Shown here piece after piece: positions 1 through 10,949 of a stretch of DNA of 64,000 nt. A program made the translations under genes and the position numbers. The DNA is from Bryoerythrophyllum caledonicum (Eukaryota > Streptophyta > Bryopsida > Pottiales > Pottiaceae). Position 1 is the stretch's first letter; each line of letters opens with the position of its first letter. The stretch is taken from assembly GCA_963971425.1 (NCBI GenBank), contig OZ020523.1, forward strand, positions 13,946,867 through 14,010,866, in the 5' to 3' direction. The notes beneath the pieces were generated by a model, which did not search any database, was not told where the DNA came from, and saw only the letters and a list, made by a program, of their open reading frames with translations.

Positions 1-116
1 GCAACTGTTGGAAGCAATCAGATTTATTTTATTTCTATTTCTGTTTTTAGTTACTTTTCATCTTTGTTTTTCAACAACAAAACAAAAATTGTTGTTGTTG
101 TTGTTGTGAATCGAGG

Positions 117-260
117 AGTTGTTTATTTGCTGCGCGTTTGTACTTCACTGTCTCGGAAGCAGTTTTCGAGTCCTTGCACAAGAAGAAAAATGTGGATAGA
201 TTCTCTCTCAATGTGGATGTGGAGAGGTATTTTATTGAGCAGTGGGGGTTCAATGAGTAG
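117..260 (+). CDS. Possible terminal exon of an unidentified gene
   Basis: A frame different from the longest local open frame reads a charged, protein-like tail beginning near the YFTVSEAVFESLHKKK segment (TAC at 141) and ending at TAG 258-260. It is open for about 45 codons and has a plausible mix of aromatic, acidic and basic residues. Upstream it runs into a GTT-repeat tract (about 88-107), so the true exon start and splice acceptor are unclear and the rest of the gene would lie left of the window. I do not recognise the family. It could be chance; confidence is low. Confidence 0.25.
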   Translation, partial: SCLFAARLYFTVSEAVFESLHKKKNVDRFSLNVDVERYFIEQWGFNE

Positions 261-837
261 CAAGAAATAGAGTATTTTGGGGGCACAGTGGAGATATTCG
301 TGAAGTCATCCAGTTCGTTGTAGAATGCCAAATTTCACAAGTAATGGAGGGGTTTAGGATATGGAAAAAGGTCTTGCACTGACTAGGAGTATAAAATGCG
401 GTCATTTCTTTAGCAAAGTTGTTTCATTTCTTATTTAATTAATAGTTGTTGGATCTAAAATCCAAACCGTAGATGGCCTTATCATGTCTTCCTGTATTAG
501 GGGAGGGAAAGATGAAGTTCTTGATTTCTATGTATTTTTAGGTAAAATCAACCAGGGTTGCCAAGAACTTTCTTGCATTGCTGCATATTTTTATTGGATG
601 TACTATTCAACTTTAAAATACTACCTTTCAGCTCTACAGTACTAATATTTAGTCCTGTAGTACCCTACCCCCAATATCCTACCATCTACCCTAGACTTGT
701 GCTAAATTAAACTACAACCATGTCAAAGTGCCTTTTATATTTTGACATGATTGCAATTAAGCTTTCTAAGAAGCTGCCTTGGAGAAGAAAATTATATTGC
801 AATTATGTCACTTTTGTACACTTTGTAATATTTTGTT
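261..837. other. AT-rich intergenic stretch
   Basis: No coding frame, RNA gene or clear repeat boundary is visible. If the exon at the left edge is real, the first part would be its 3' untranslated region. Confidence 0.4.
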
Positions 838-1030
838 ATTTCTCAATTTTCTACGAATAATTCTTATTGATATCACTAAACGTAAAGGTAGTAAAACTCC
901 AAAGTTACAATTCTCTACATATAGTGTATATGTTGACATTTAATATTTTAACATTATCGACCTTGTTGACATACAGTGTTAGAGTCCTTATTTACTATTT
1001 TGAACATTAAATACCAAAATCAGTGTACTG
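838..1030 (+). mobile_element. Degenerate half-copy of the foldback element found at 44.4 kb
   Basis: From ATTTCTCAATTTTCTACGAA onward this region follows 44,930-45,112 in order: the shared block AGGTAGTAAAACTCCAAAG, then CAATTCTCT, a GTTGACATTTA stretch, and an end resembling the right terminal repeat (ATTAAATACCAAAATCAGTG). The left end and the AT-rich core are missing, so this is a truncated right half of the same family. Confidence 0.55.
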
Positions 1031-1822
1031 CAAAAGAGGTTAATTTTTGAGATTTGACACTTTTCTAATATGCACAAGTAAATGACAGCCTTTTTTGAAA
1101 AAAAAATAGACTTCACAAAAAAAATAAACAAAAAAAGCAGTGTCAAAAAGAAATCCATTTGTACTAGTGCCAGTGATAGTAAAGGAGTTTCAGTGTACCA
1201 CTCAACTCCAGACCATGACTAATTCCATTACTGGAACATGAATGTGTCCTTGCTTAAAAAATTCAGGGAAGACTTCCTCAAGGCTAGATTCAACAATTAC
1301 ACTCAGGGTCCAGGTCAAAACCGGATCCTTCAGTAATGAACTTGTGCAGGTCTATCATTGATGATGGAGCTTGAATGGTTAATATCAAATGTGCTAAGAA
1401 AAAAAATTGTTGACTTGGAGAAACAACAACTGGCAACCAGTTCAAATTTCTAGACTGTCTCAGACTACCACTCCCCACACAAACTGTACCTGGAAAATCA
1501 ACAATGAGAGCCTGAGCTGCAGGTGTTTGTCACATAGAATCACCAATCACTAACAATTATTTGTGGTAATTAAGAAAAAAATAATTAGGCGTCTGATATC
1601 ACAAAAGAAACAGGTGCACAACCATTTAATAGAAAGAACTCGCTCACTTAAATTTCTATGAAAATTTCCACTTGTCAGAGGCTCATTCTCGTTCAATGGC
1701 CAGAATGAAGAATCCGGATTATGCAGCTACTCCCGAACCAAGTCGAAGCATAATGCCGATTCTAGTATTATGACCATTGACGAAAACCCTCCGGGAACTT
1801 ATTATTCTCTCTATAAAATCAA
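1031..1822. other. Intergenic/3' flank of the GARP gene
   Basis: No secure gene. A short minus-strand frame ending at 1290 (tail SMIDLHKFITEGSGFDLDP, preceded by an AG) looks mildly protein-like, but I could not connect it to a transcript. Confidence 0.3.
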
Positions 1823-4409
1823 TCATCTAGTGGACATGGTGAGATCCAAAGTAAGCTCACTAGCTGGGATTTTAATCTCTTCCTCTGGCGTCGGAGCCTG
1901 ATCGACTGATCCGGTGGACATCGTCAAGTCCAGCTTCACGCCGTGATCGTTCGACAAGAAGTCCACAAAATGCACAGATTTACAGGTTCCAGGCCAAGAG
2001 TGTGGGTGCGACGTGAAGATTCCAGTGTCCAGACTGAAATCACCTCGTTCGTTGGTTCGGAACCTGTCGTATATGCTGGCGAAGGAGCTGCTGCTGGGGT
2101 TGATATCCATGGAAGGTGATGAGATTCCCTGGTGATGACGATCCTGGTCCACCTGCAGCACGGATCCTGGTTTTATCAGAGAATCGAATTTTATTCAATA
2201 TTTCTTCAATGTAACAGCATGTGTGTGTATAATATTCTCCTGGAGTTCAATGCATGACAGAACCACGTCGCGGTTATTAATGGGATCCTGAACCCCTCTG
2301 AAGAGTGTATAGAATATATGTTTGTCACGTTCATTCAAAGCATCTTGTCAGTCTGACTAGTTATATTAGACCTGAGGTTGGAGTAACTCCCTCTAATTTA
2401 GTAAAATCATCTCTAACTCACTCTCAATTAATCTACATTCAGCTCAGCTCAGAGGAGAGAAAGGTAGCTAAAATTCATCAACTCTTCCTTCACTCTCTTC
2501 ATGACTTGAGGACCAGTGAACTTAACTGAAGGAGAAGATCACCAAGCTTGGATTCTAATAAACTATTTAGGATGAGGAAAGAGCAGGGGGATATTATATT
2601 GGAACTTTTGAGAGGATGTTATCAACATTAGAGTGAACATTCCCTTCGTTCGACTCCTCGTTTCATTACATAACAATTTGCACATTAGGTGCTCGAACCC
2701 TAACACTTTAACAGTGATTGGAAGTCACGTGGGTTTAATGACAACACCAACCTTGGGGTCCGCTCCCGAGAAGAGATTCCACCCGGGCTCGCCGACGCGG
2801 CGCGCGCTCGGGATGATCATCCCACCACCATGGTGATCACGACGATCCAGGAGCCTCATAAGCTTCCCCGGCTCCACATGAGTTGGGGTCGCGGGGGAGG
2901 AATTACCAGTGCGGCCCTCCATGAGCATCATGAGCGCGATTCTTGCGTCGTATTCACGCCTGCACATCTCCCACTCCGTCTCCAGCTGCTCCTTCGCGGA
3001 GCTCACCGCTCGCCTGTCGCTGATTCCGGGCAAGTCTAGCAACTGGGCGCTCGTCTTCAGCTCCGCTGCAGTTTGAAGCCAGATGTTGCTCGTGTGGTGT
3101 TGCAGATGTCCGCCTCGCCAGTAACTCAAATCTGAATGAAAAAACATGTGTGATCGTCTGTGGTGAAGACTCAATCACCTTCTACATTGACAGGTATTGT
3201 CTAGATCGGGTTGATTTAAAACTGTTCCAGTGGACCATCAGACTGGTACCGATCTCGAATTATGAGATTACTACTAGCCTATAACAAATCATTGAGAGCT
3301 GCAGTGCCGACTCAAATGTTGGTCCAGTTGCGGATTACTTACCGTTTTGAACAGTCTCGTCGTTTTTCATGCTTCGATACATCTGCACATGAATCATGGA
3401 CATCCATTTTATTAAATGATGGTACTTGACCTGTGAATTAGTAAAAGGAGAGGGAGAGTTGGAGTACGGACCTGAAGGTGGCTCTTGACGTGCGCGATGG
3501 TGAGGCCCTTCACATCCATGAGCTGCAGCACCATCTTGGGCGTCGCTTCTGATGCATCCACACAAATCAGATACAGAAACTCCAACAACAGATCGTAAAT
3601 ATAAAGTCCTGTAATTATCTTCTCTAGATACTATTTTCACCCTCGTCTTTCATCAATGATACTGGCCTTGGATCAATGCTAGCTGACTTGAGTGATCAGT
3701 CCAAACACGCGTCCGTGATTCAAACTGACCCAAACCAAAAGTAAAACACATCCTGAAAAACTTCTACGCATTGGACCAGCGTAACTTCTTGTCTAAGCAT
3801 TCGATCACCTAGTTAAAAACCCGACTTAGATTAATCTGCAGTCTCAAGCTGTACGCAACATTGGATCAACGTCAGTCTGACCATTCGACGAATTGAATGA
3901 CCATCTCTCTTGCAAAGTCTACATATATTAGGAGCCACGTTTGGTTGGTCACCTAACCACCTGAAGACTGGGCACCACTTAGAGTACGATTGCTGAAATC
4001 CAGGTTTTCTTACAGTGAGGAATCAACCAACTTTAGGAGGTGAGATAGGAGAATTGGAAGCCAGGATGATTGAGTTGTGACTGGCCGACTTACTCTCTTG
4101 GCCTCCGAGGCGCTCCACGGCGAGCACGAAGCAGCGGTGCAGGTCCTGCGTCCACCGCAGCCGCGGCAGCCGCGACCGGACGTACTGCCGCACCTTGCCC
4201 CGGCTGCCCGCCTTCCGAGCCGCGCCGCGACTGCCACCGCCTCCAGCTCCTCCATCCTCGGGTCCATTGTTGGTGGTAGACGTGGTGTTGCTCTCAGACG
4301 AAAACTCCTCCGACTCCGAGCCGCCACCACCACCACCACCACCGGCTCCATCGAGTCTCTCCAGTCTATCCTCGTCGACGTTTAAGCTCTGTTTCCCCAA
4401 ACTCTCCAT
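1823..4409 (-). CDS. GARP/G2-like (MYB-related SHAQKYF) transcription factor
   Basis: Probable nuclear DNA-binding transcription factor. Exons read by eye: 4409-4094, 3548-3472, 3382-3343, 3131-about 2748, and 2166-1823. The first three joins keep frame exactly; the last uses a weak GTGTTG donor, and without it translation would stop at 2725. The predicted product is about 386 aa (279 aa in the shorter model). It starts MESLGKQSLNV, then has a Gly/Ser-rich stretch. A single GARP domain covers about residues 74-136: RQYVRSRLPRLRW..LHRCF..AVERLGGQE, then KATPKMVLQLMDVKGLTIAH, VKSHLQ and MYRSMKND. This matches the plant group typified by Arabidopsis At2g38300/At1g14600 (established family knowledge) better than KANADI proper. 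The C-terminus holds two LDLTMS repeats, which resemble an EAR-type repression motif (inference). Domain confidence is high; the 3' exon structure is uncertain. Confidence 0.82.
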
Positions 4410-5385
4410 GCATGCAGCGCTCCAAAGACGATCTCCCGCTTGGTACCCGAGAACTATATATCAAGTCTGTGAATTCTAGGCTCGATTACTATTCCTGAAC
4501 ACGACGTCGTGAGAATCCTCGCACGCATGAGGTATAAATATAGCGCGGAAGCTGCGACGACTACTCAATCATGGGTTTTCCAAAGCCGAGAACCTATTTT
4601 TGGGCTACGTATCAACAATTCCGGAAGGTGCTCGTCAACTCTTCTCCTCCGATTACCACCTGCACACGACCACGACCACGACCACGACGAAGGCGAAGAC
4701 CAGGTCCCAGAGATAAATGTTCACCTCCGCCGTGCACTGCAAGACACCACCGGCCGCCCAACACCTCACTCAAACATTCACACCCACCGCTTCCACATAC
4801 CTAGAACTAGCGAGAGAGAGAGCCCGCCTGTTGGCATTCTGACCAGCGCTAGCTCCCACAAGTTGGAAAGAGTCCTATCGCTACACTTATCAACCCCCCG
4901 CTCGTCCTCTGATTCCGCAAACCCTGGCCGCACCGCGAAAACACCGCAAACCGATCTTCATCGACGACGTACTAGTAGCGGTAGAATATCCGCTCCTGAC
5001 CCTAGCCACCACACCAGCAACCGAATTCCTTACGCGGCGACCGTGCGCCTCGGATATTCCCAGGCTCGCTCCTGCCTGCACCAGACCGTCGAGCAAGACG
5101 TGCAAGCAACTCGTCGACGCAGACAGCGCACCCTCGATCCAGCCCCGCTCGGACAGGATTGTCCCCGCGAGGACCCCACCAGCACCTGCCCCCCTCGCCC
5201 GCCGGAGTGAGTGTCCAGATTTATCCACCACGGACCCCACTCCGCGTGATCCGGGCTGCGCGAGCCCGCCTTCCTTCGTTGGCAACGATCCACCGCTCAG
5301 CACCAGCTGCTCCTCCGGTTTAAACAGGTGGATTACCGCGGCGTCAGTACGTTAATGCGGGTTTGTCTTGGGAATTTAAGAGCCA
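4410..5385. promoter_or_regulatory. GC-rich 5' flank of the GARP gene with TATA-like boxes and long unassigned frames
   Basis: A minus-strand TATATA lies near 4452-4459, about 45 bp above the GARP start codon, and a TATAAATATA-like box lies near 4530-4541. The region is markedly GC-rich, with a short CCACGA tandem tract near 4664-4690. Long open frames exist on both strands (plus 4509-5210, 233 codons; minus 5303-4890). Their Arg/Ser/Pro/Thr-rich composition and lack of any recognisable motif suggest a GC effect rather than a gene. A small antisense gene is not excluded. Confidence 0.35.
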
Positions 5386-5530
5386 TCATTGTGTGGGATC
5401 GGGAACGTGACGATGATGTGTGCATTCTTCCGGGCGGATTAAGCTAGTGTGTGAGTTACTGGCTGCATCGGTGCAGAGCTTTTCCTTGTCACTGACGTGC
5501 GTAGGAATCAGGTTTTTACCGTCGCTGTGG

Positions 5531-5756
5531 AAGGTTGGCTGGATGATCCTTCTCCTTCCTTGGATGGACCTTCTCCTTCCTTGGATGGACCTTCTCCTTT
5601 TGTTGGATGGATTTTTCTCCTTTGATGGATGGACCTTTCTCCTTTGATGGATGGACCTTCTCCTTTGTTGGATGGACCTTCTCCTTTGTTGGATGGACCT
5701 ACTCTTGTATTTGGTGGACCTTCTCTTTTGTTGGATGGATGAACCTTCTCCTTTGT
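5531..5756. repeat. Minisatellite, about ten units of 20-22 bp
   Basis: Tandem variants of TGGATGGACCTTCTCCTTTG run head to tail with small length changes. On the minus strand they read as repeated GEGPSNK-like peptides. These come from the repeat itself and do not indicate a gene. Confidence 0.85.
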
Positions 5757-5924
5757 GAGGGGCGTGATCATGGGGCGTAATTGGTATGGTGGTAATTATG
5801 GGGGAGAAGAAGAAGAGCTTGAATCCTTGAAGGGAGGCCGGCGTGAATGGAGTGTTTGTTCTTTCCACCACTAAGCCTATGTCCATTGGACAAAGATTAC
5901 CGTACGCATCAGTCAGGTTTAGAC

Positions 5925-5955
5925 TCTAGACCCTAAACCTAAACCCTAAACCCAA
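5925..5955. repeat. Short interstitial telomere-like tract
   Basis: Three to four copies of the plant telomere-type heptamer CCCTAAA, some imperfect, occur in a row. Similar short tracts occur near 25,320-25,350, 52,312-52,325 and 53,285-53,305. Plant promoters often carry such telo-box motifs, so this need not mark an old chromosome end. Confidence 0.7.
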
Positions 5956-5997
5956 GTTCTTAATTGCGTCAATGGGAATTTTGAATTATTTTGAAGG

Positions 5998-6077
5998 ATT
6001 GTCAGCACAGCTCGTGCCCAAGCCACTACCTTTATTCCATCAAAGGTAGTGGCTTGGGCAGTAGCTGTGATGACAAT
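5998..6077. repeat. Strong hairpin, 36-bp arms and 8-base loop
   Basis: The left arm 5998-6033 pairs with the right arm 6042-6077 at 33 of 36 positions. The inner 18 bp (GCCCAAGCCACTACCTTT) are perfect, and the loop is ATTCCATC. No flanking target duplication or terminal-repeat family was seen. A small-RNA precursor or a small foldback element are both possible. I do not recognise the stem as a known microRNA. Confidence 0.6.
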
Positions 6078-6239
6078 TAAAGGGATCAACTGTCCACACA
6101 GTGCACTGATGTCATTAATAAGTGGTTGATGTTTATTTATTACGTTTTCAACTACTTCGGGTGAGAATCCATCATTACAATATTTGAAATTAATTAATTG
6201 GATAATTAAATTTGGCTTTATGCGGTTTGGTGGAGGGTC

Positions 6240-6415
6240 TTTATGTGGTAGTCCTCTTACGCGTCTGATTCGCATCTGATTCGCATCTGATTTGGTTTGG
6301 TGGAGGATATTTATATGGTTGTCCTCTGACGCATCTGGTTCGCATCTGATTCAAATCTAGTTCAAATCTGGTTCACATCTAATTCGAATCTGATTCCAAA
6401 TCCGGTTCAGATCTG
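6240..6415. repeat. Short-period tandem tract, about 10-11 bp unit
   Basis: Repeats of TTCGCATCTGA and variants (TTCAAATCTGG, TTCACATCTAA) run for about 170 bp. A larger duplication of about 70 bp is also visible: TTTGGTTTGGTGGAGG and a following GTCCTCT occur twice. Confidence 0.65.
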
Positions 6416-6867
6416 GCAGTGCAGTGACATCATTGGGAACCACAAGTACATGATAGTAACCATTTGAAGACCACATTTTCTTGTGGATTGTTATTGAAGG
6501 TTCCGGCGTACATGAAGCCATGTGTTTGGTTCCAAAAAGAGTTGTTTACGAGCATTTTCCATATATTGTTTGGTGCAGAATTTAATTATGCATGATTTTT
6601 GTGAGTATGCAATTATAGAATTTTTCCAAATTTTGTAATTGTAGGGCATAATTTAAGTTTCTTTCATGATTCTATTCTTGCTATACATCATCTCTGCTTA
6701 AAATTTAGCACTAGGAGAAGGGATGATTTCATGGAGTCTATGGCATAATATTTTTGATAGGAGCATCTACATTGTACAATTGCCATAAATGGATGAACTC
6801 GGATTTGAGAGGTCCCTCTAAAATGAGACTTTTCAATTTCTCACACTTCACATTGGATTTATCAAAA

Positions 6868-7690
6868 TTAACCCCTAAATTTTCTTGACAATTTCACACC
6901 AAAAGCGCTCCAAAATTGTTGATTCTATTGGAATGAGTAAGTGAAGAAACAAAGACTTCTATTTCTAGTTTCAAGTGAAGGATATTAATGAAGACCTATT
7001 AAGTGACATACTCACAAAAATTCATCAACTTTAACCATACGGATTGAAAGGTTATAGTGTTTGAAGTTGATAAAAGAGTTTATTTTATCCTTGCCTTGAG
7101 TGGATCAATAGACTTTGACTTCACTTGATGTCATACTTTTGCACTATACATGGTCTAAGTTCATTACCATCATGTTAAGCATAATATTAATTCTATGCAC
7201 ATCAAATTTTAGAGGTAGAAAAGGGATGTAGCAAATTCAAAAAATTGTACAAGGCGTGGAGGTTCAAAACATTTTGTACTTTTGTGAGTTTAGTATGTTT
7301 TAGAATGATAATCCAAATGGTCACTAGAAGGTACCTACCATATGTTGTTTTGGAAAAAATAAAAAGTGAAAAATACAAAAAACTCCAAGTTTTATGTGGA
7401 AAAGAAAAGAAAAAATGATACTTGCCCAACAATGTGTGACAATGTGTGAAAATGTTTGACTTGATATATAATATTATTTTTTATTAAGGACAATAACTTT
7501 GTTTTTGACAATATGAAACAAGATTATATCACTTTCTAGTACCAAAAATCTCCCGTTGATTAAAGTGTCCTAGTAAACATTCTAGGGTTGCCCGACTTGC
7601 CCACACTCGAGAAGTTCTTCATTAAGATGGCATAACTTTTTTCCATAGCTCCTATGAGGATAAAAAATGTATTCCATGTACCTCTTGTCT
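6868..7690 (+). mobile_element. TTAA-terminated repeat, copy 1 (right end not found)
   Basis: It starts TTAACCCCTAAATTTTC and follows the common internal order of the family: CTCCAAAATTGTTGATTCTA, a CATACTCACAAAAATTCA block, TTTGACTTCACTTGATGTCA, GAGGTTCAAA, GCCCAACAATGTGTGACAAT and a terminal GCCC-rich block near 7590. The right terminal repeat is lost or diverged. No coding frame of note. Confidence 0.6.
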
Positions 7691-8003
7691 ACTTGCATCT
7701 TTGTACAAAATTTCAAGAATTTGAGGTATAAACTGCAACCATGGGAACATGCGTAAGAATTGCAATCCACCTTGGAACTTTTTTCATTCAGGCATTAAAT
7801 GATAACCAATCAACAGTCATTGCATGAATAGTGGAAGAAAAAGTACCATATTTTTCAACAAGATCTTGAGCATGTATAGTTCTAGTAATCTCCCACCACT
7901 CATCATTTTAGAGTGTGGCGACATTTTTTGGATGACTTGGAAATGAATTTTCATTCGGATATAGTGGCTTGGCATTCTTTCACGAGTTTCAATGGAGATG
8001 CTA

Positions 8004-8381
8004 TAAGAGCATCTCCACTCCTCGCATGGAATTTTCCACGCTAGGGCGGAAAAACTTCTCCACGCCAGGAGTGGTTTAGCCTTTGGCGTTTGCTTGCTTG
8101 CAGTGCAACGGAAAATTTTCCTTCCCGAAAAGACGCTTTCACCTTTCACCTCCCGCCACCAATGACACGGCGCCACGTGTCGCGAGGGTATGGGTGTGTC
8201 GCCAACATCAAAAAATGGCGCACTCCTCTATCCAAGGAGATTTCTTTGTGCCCTACAGCAAAACTTCTAAAATTGAATAAAGTTTCTCCGTTTTGATGTC
8301 TTGGGTGCAACTTTCTGTCCTTGCAAAACTCCAAATTCGTTGAATGTTCCGGTTCACTGTCTCCACGTGGAGATGCTCTAA
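8004..8381. mobile_element. PIF/Harbinger-like (Tourist-type) MITE
   Basis: The element at 8007-8378 starts GAGCATCTCCAC and ends with the exact reverse complement GTGGAGATGCTC. A TAA sits on each side (8004-8006 and 8379-8381). A 3-bp TAA/TTA duplication and a short terminal repeat are typical of PIF/Harbinger MITEs. The interior is about 370 bp, more GC-rich than the flanks, with no transposase. The adjoining left flank (GGAGATGCT at 7994-8002) is another inverted copy of the end motif, which hints at an adjacent older element. Confidence 0.7.
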
Positions 8382-9868
8382 GGCCCTTGTCTTTCTTCTT
8401 TTACTACTTTGCTCCCAAATTGTTGCATTTTAGACCTAGATACGATTGGTAATTAAATGATGCAGCTATGGTTCTTTTATATACCTTTGTTTTACAGCTC
8501 CGAATTCTAAATGTACTGTAGTACGTGAACCTTTATACATACAGTATGTTGGATCAAAATACGTAGAAGAGTGAAAAACATGTAGCATTTAGAGTGTTTA
8601 GCCACATTTATATCAAGTAGCTGAACTAAACAGTAAAGTTATTGTCATCATTCATAAATAATTTGACTTGAAGAATTAGGATAAAATTACACTACAAATG
8701 TCCGGATAAGACATACAGCCGAATATTCTACCAAGAAATTCAGGAGCATGAATTTCTGTCATCCCGAAACTCAACCGCAACAAGGAAACTGCACACAGTT
8801 TATTTATTTCGCACAAAGAGAATCAAAAGATTCAATTACGAAGGATCAACAATCTGGTCAAAACTTATGTAAAAGATCTGATATTTTCTTTCTGTAGTAC
8901 ACAACAAGATGTTGCGATCAAAGTGATATCACCATTTGTAATTTGTTATGTTGGCACTATGAATGGTTGTTATGAAATTCTATTTTCTAAATCATAGTTG
9001 GTCCTTTACGGCTACAACGTCACATATGGTGCACAATCCATACCAAGTATCCAATCATGATACAAATTTTTCACGATGACTGCAATAATCTTCCAATCCA
9101 TACGGAAAAAAATCACAAATCTTTTACCACATTATCTCATACAAGTTTCAAAAAAGATCCTATGGTTATATTGTCAAAATTTTCATCTTGGCAAGTAATC
9201 ATCTTTATCATACCCCAATCTTGCTTTTTCCCCCTTTCTTCATCTTTTCATTCCTTGCTTTTTCACTCCCAGCCTCTATGATTGAACTTCCAATTTAAGT
9301 CTTGAATGAAGATGAGAAGCGTGACCTCTGAATCTCGCAAGTTCAAAAAAAGCAGCAAGTATCGGATCCCGGAGGAATCTCAAGGAAACTATTTACAACT
9401 TTGTTTCATGTTTTCCCCATGTTTGTTTTGGTCTGAAGGAATTCCTTCACCTGCCCGAATCCAAAACTTTTCACCAGATTCTCCAAAGATTCCAGGCTCA
9501 TAAGTCGATGCCCATATTATTTTTGGGTGCTTTTCGAACCATCTCCCTTTTCCTTAATCTTTGCCGCCATGAGCGACATATTTAGCCCCATTCTCGACAA
9601 TCTGTTCCCCGTGACTTCCAACATTTTTATACCCCGAGCCGTACGCCTTTTTCTTCAAGTACATACTGGATGCTTCTGGACCCTTTTTTCCTCTTCGTCC
9701 CCAAGAATTCCTAATTTCTCGGTGTAAATTTGGATTAAAAAAACTCAGGAAATACGAAGTTATTGTTTCAATTTAACGGCTCAGATCTTATCTGATTTTG
9801 AATATGTTTGGCACCTTCGCAAGAGTTTGGGTTTTTCTTCTCTTTTGACCCAAACTTTCCTTAACCTT
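8382..9868. other. AT-rich intergenic stretch
   Basis: No coding region, RNA gene or repeat boundary that I can support; only short, low-complexity open frames. Confidence 0.4.
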
Positions 9869-10799
9869 TTAACCCCTAAAGGACCAAACGTCCCCCCGGG
9901 GTCATTTTGGATTTTGGGCATGTACCTACAATTTGAAAAAAAATCCTTTTTAATTGAATTTTTTTTTCAAGATAGGATCTGATAAGAGCTTCGTGGAGAT
10001 TTTTTTTAATCTTTTTTTGGATTTGTGGTTTGAAAGTTAGTACCACTTAAAGCCAAAAGTGGGACTTCGGGCACCTCCAAAAATTTTGACAAAAGTTTCT
10101 ATTGACATTGAGATTTTTCACACATATAAAGAATATTTCCTTATTTAGAAAATTTCAAAAAAAATTCTTGTCTTTAGTGTAAAAAGGCATTTTATTCCAA
10201 GTCAAACATTTTCACACATTGTTGGGCAACGGGGAAAAAAACTTCATCTTTCCTACATAAAACCTAGAGATCTTCATATTTTTCACTTTTTTTTTTTTCA
10301 ACAACAATATATGGTGAAAACCTTCTTATTGACCGTTTGGATTATCATTTGAATACATACGTAGTTCACAAAAAAATAAAACGTGAAATGGCAATTTTTG
10401 AACCTCCACTCCTTGCACACTTGATTTGAATATGCTACACCCCTTTTTTACCTCTAAAAATTGGTGTGTTGGGAAATAGCATCATGCTGAAGACAATGGT
10501 AAAAGATTTAGACCCTGTACAATGCAAAAATTTGATACAAAATGAAGTCAAAGTCAGCTGATCTACTCTACGCAGGGATGAAAATGAACCATTGTTTGAC
10601 TTTAAACACTAAAATCTATCAATCCATGCGGTGGATTGCAACCAAAATTTGATGGCATGTTTATATGGAAGTCTATTTTAAGATCTTACGGTTGAAAATC
10701 CAAAATTCACTTTAAAATGTGATTTTCATGTCTCTTTTTGACAGTGGCAGTTTTGGACTGGTTTCAGAGCGAATTAGGTCGTGGTCCTTTAGGGGTTAA
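9869..10799 (-). mobile_element. TTAA-terminated repeat, copy 2 (complete)
   Basis: Both ends are intact. The left end TTAACCCCTAAAGGACCA is matched by the exact reverse complement at the right end (10782-10799), an 18-bp perfect terminal repeat in a 931-bp unit. The internal blocks run in reverse order relative to copy 1. It carries no recognisable protein, so it is non-autonomous. The TTAA may be part of the repeat or a duplicated TTAA target as used by piggyBac elements; one copy cannot decide. Confidence 0.75.
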
Positions 10800-10949
10800 T
10801 AATGAAGTGGTCAGAGGTGGTGGATGAGACCGGTTTTCGAGGAGCCACCGTTGATTGAACCGTTGGATTGATTTGCACTAGTCGGAGCGGCGATGCACTT
10901 TGCTTTCCTCCATCTAACCGAGCTTCTTGATCTCCGATCGGTATAGGCA

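Noticed and set aside
1290-1480. Minus-strand 62-codon frame ending FDLDPECNC as a last exon of the GARP gene
   Set aside because: The GARP frame already ends at 1,823, and no donor/acceptor pair was found that would add it in phase.
2305-2529. 74-codon plus-strand frame
   Set aside because: No motif, low-complexity composition, and it lies in the probable last intron of the GARP gene.
5386-5886. 166-codon minus-strand frame with GEGPSNK repeats
   Set aside because: It is the translation of a 20-22-bp minisatellite whose unit lengths are not multiples of three; no conserved flanking protein.
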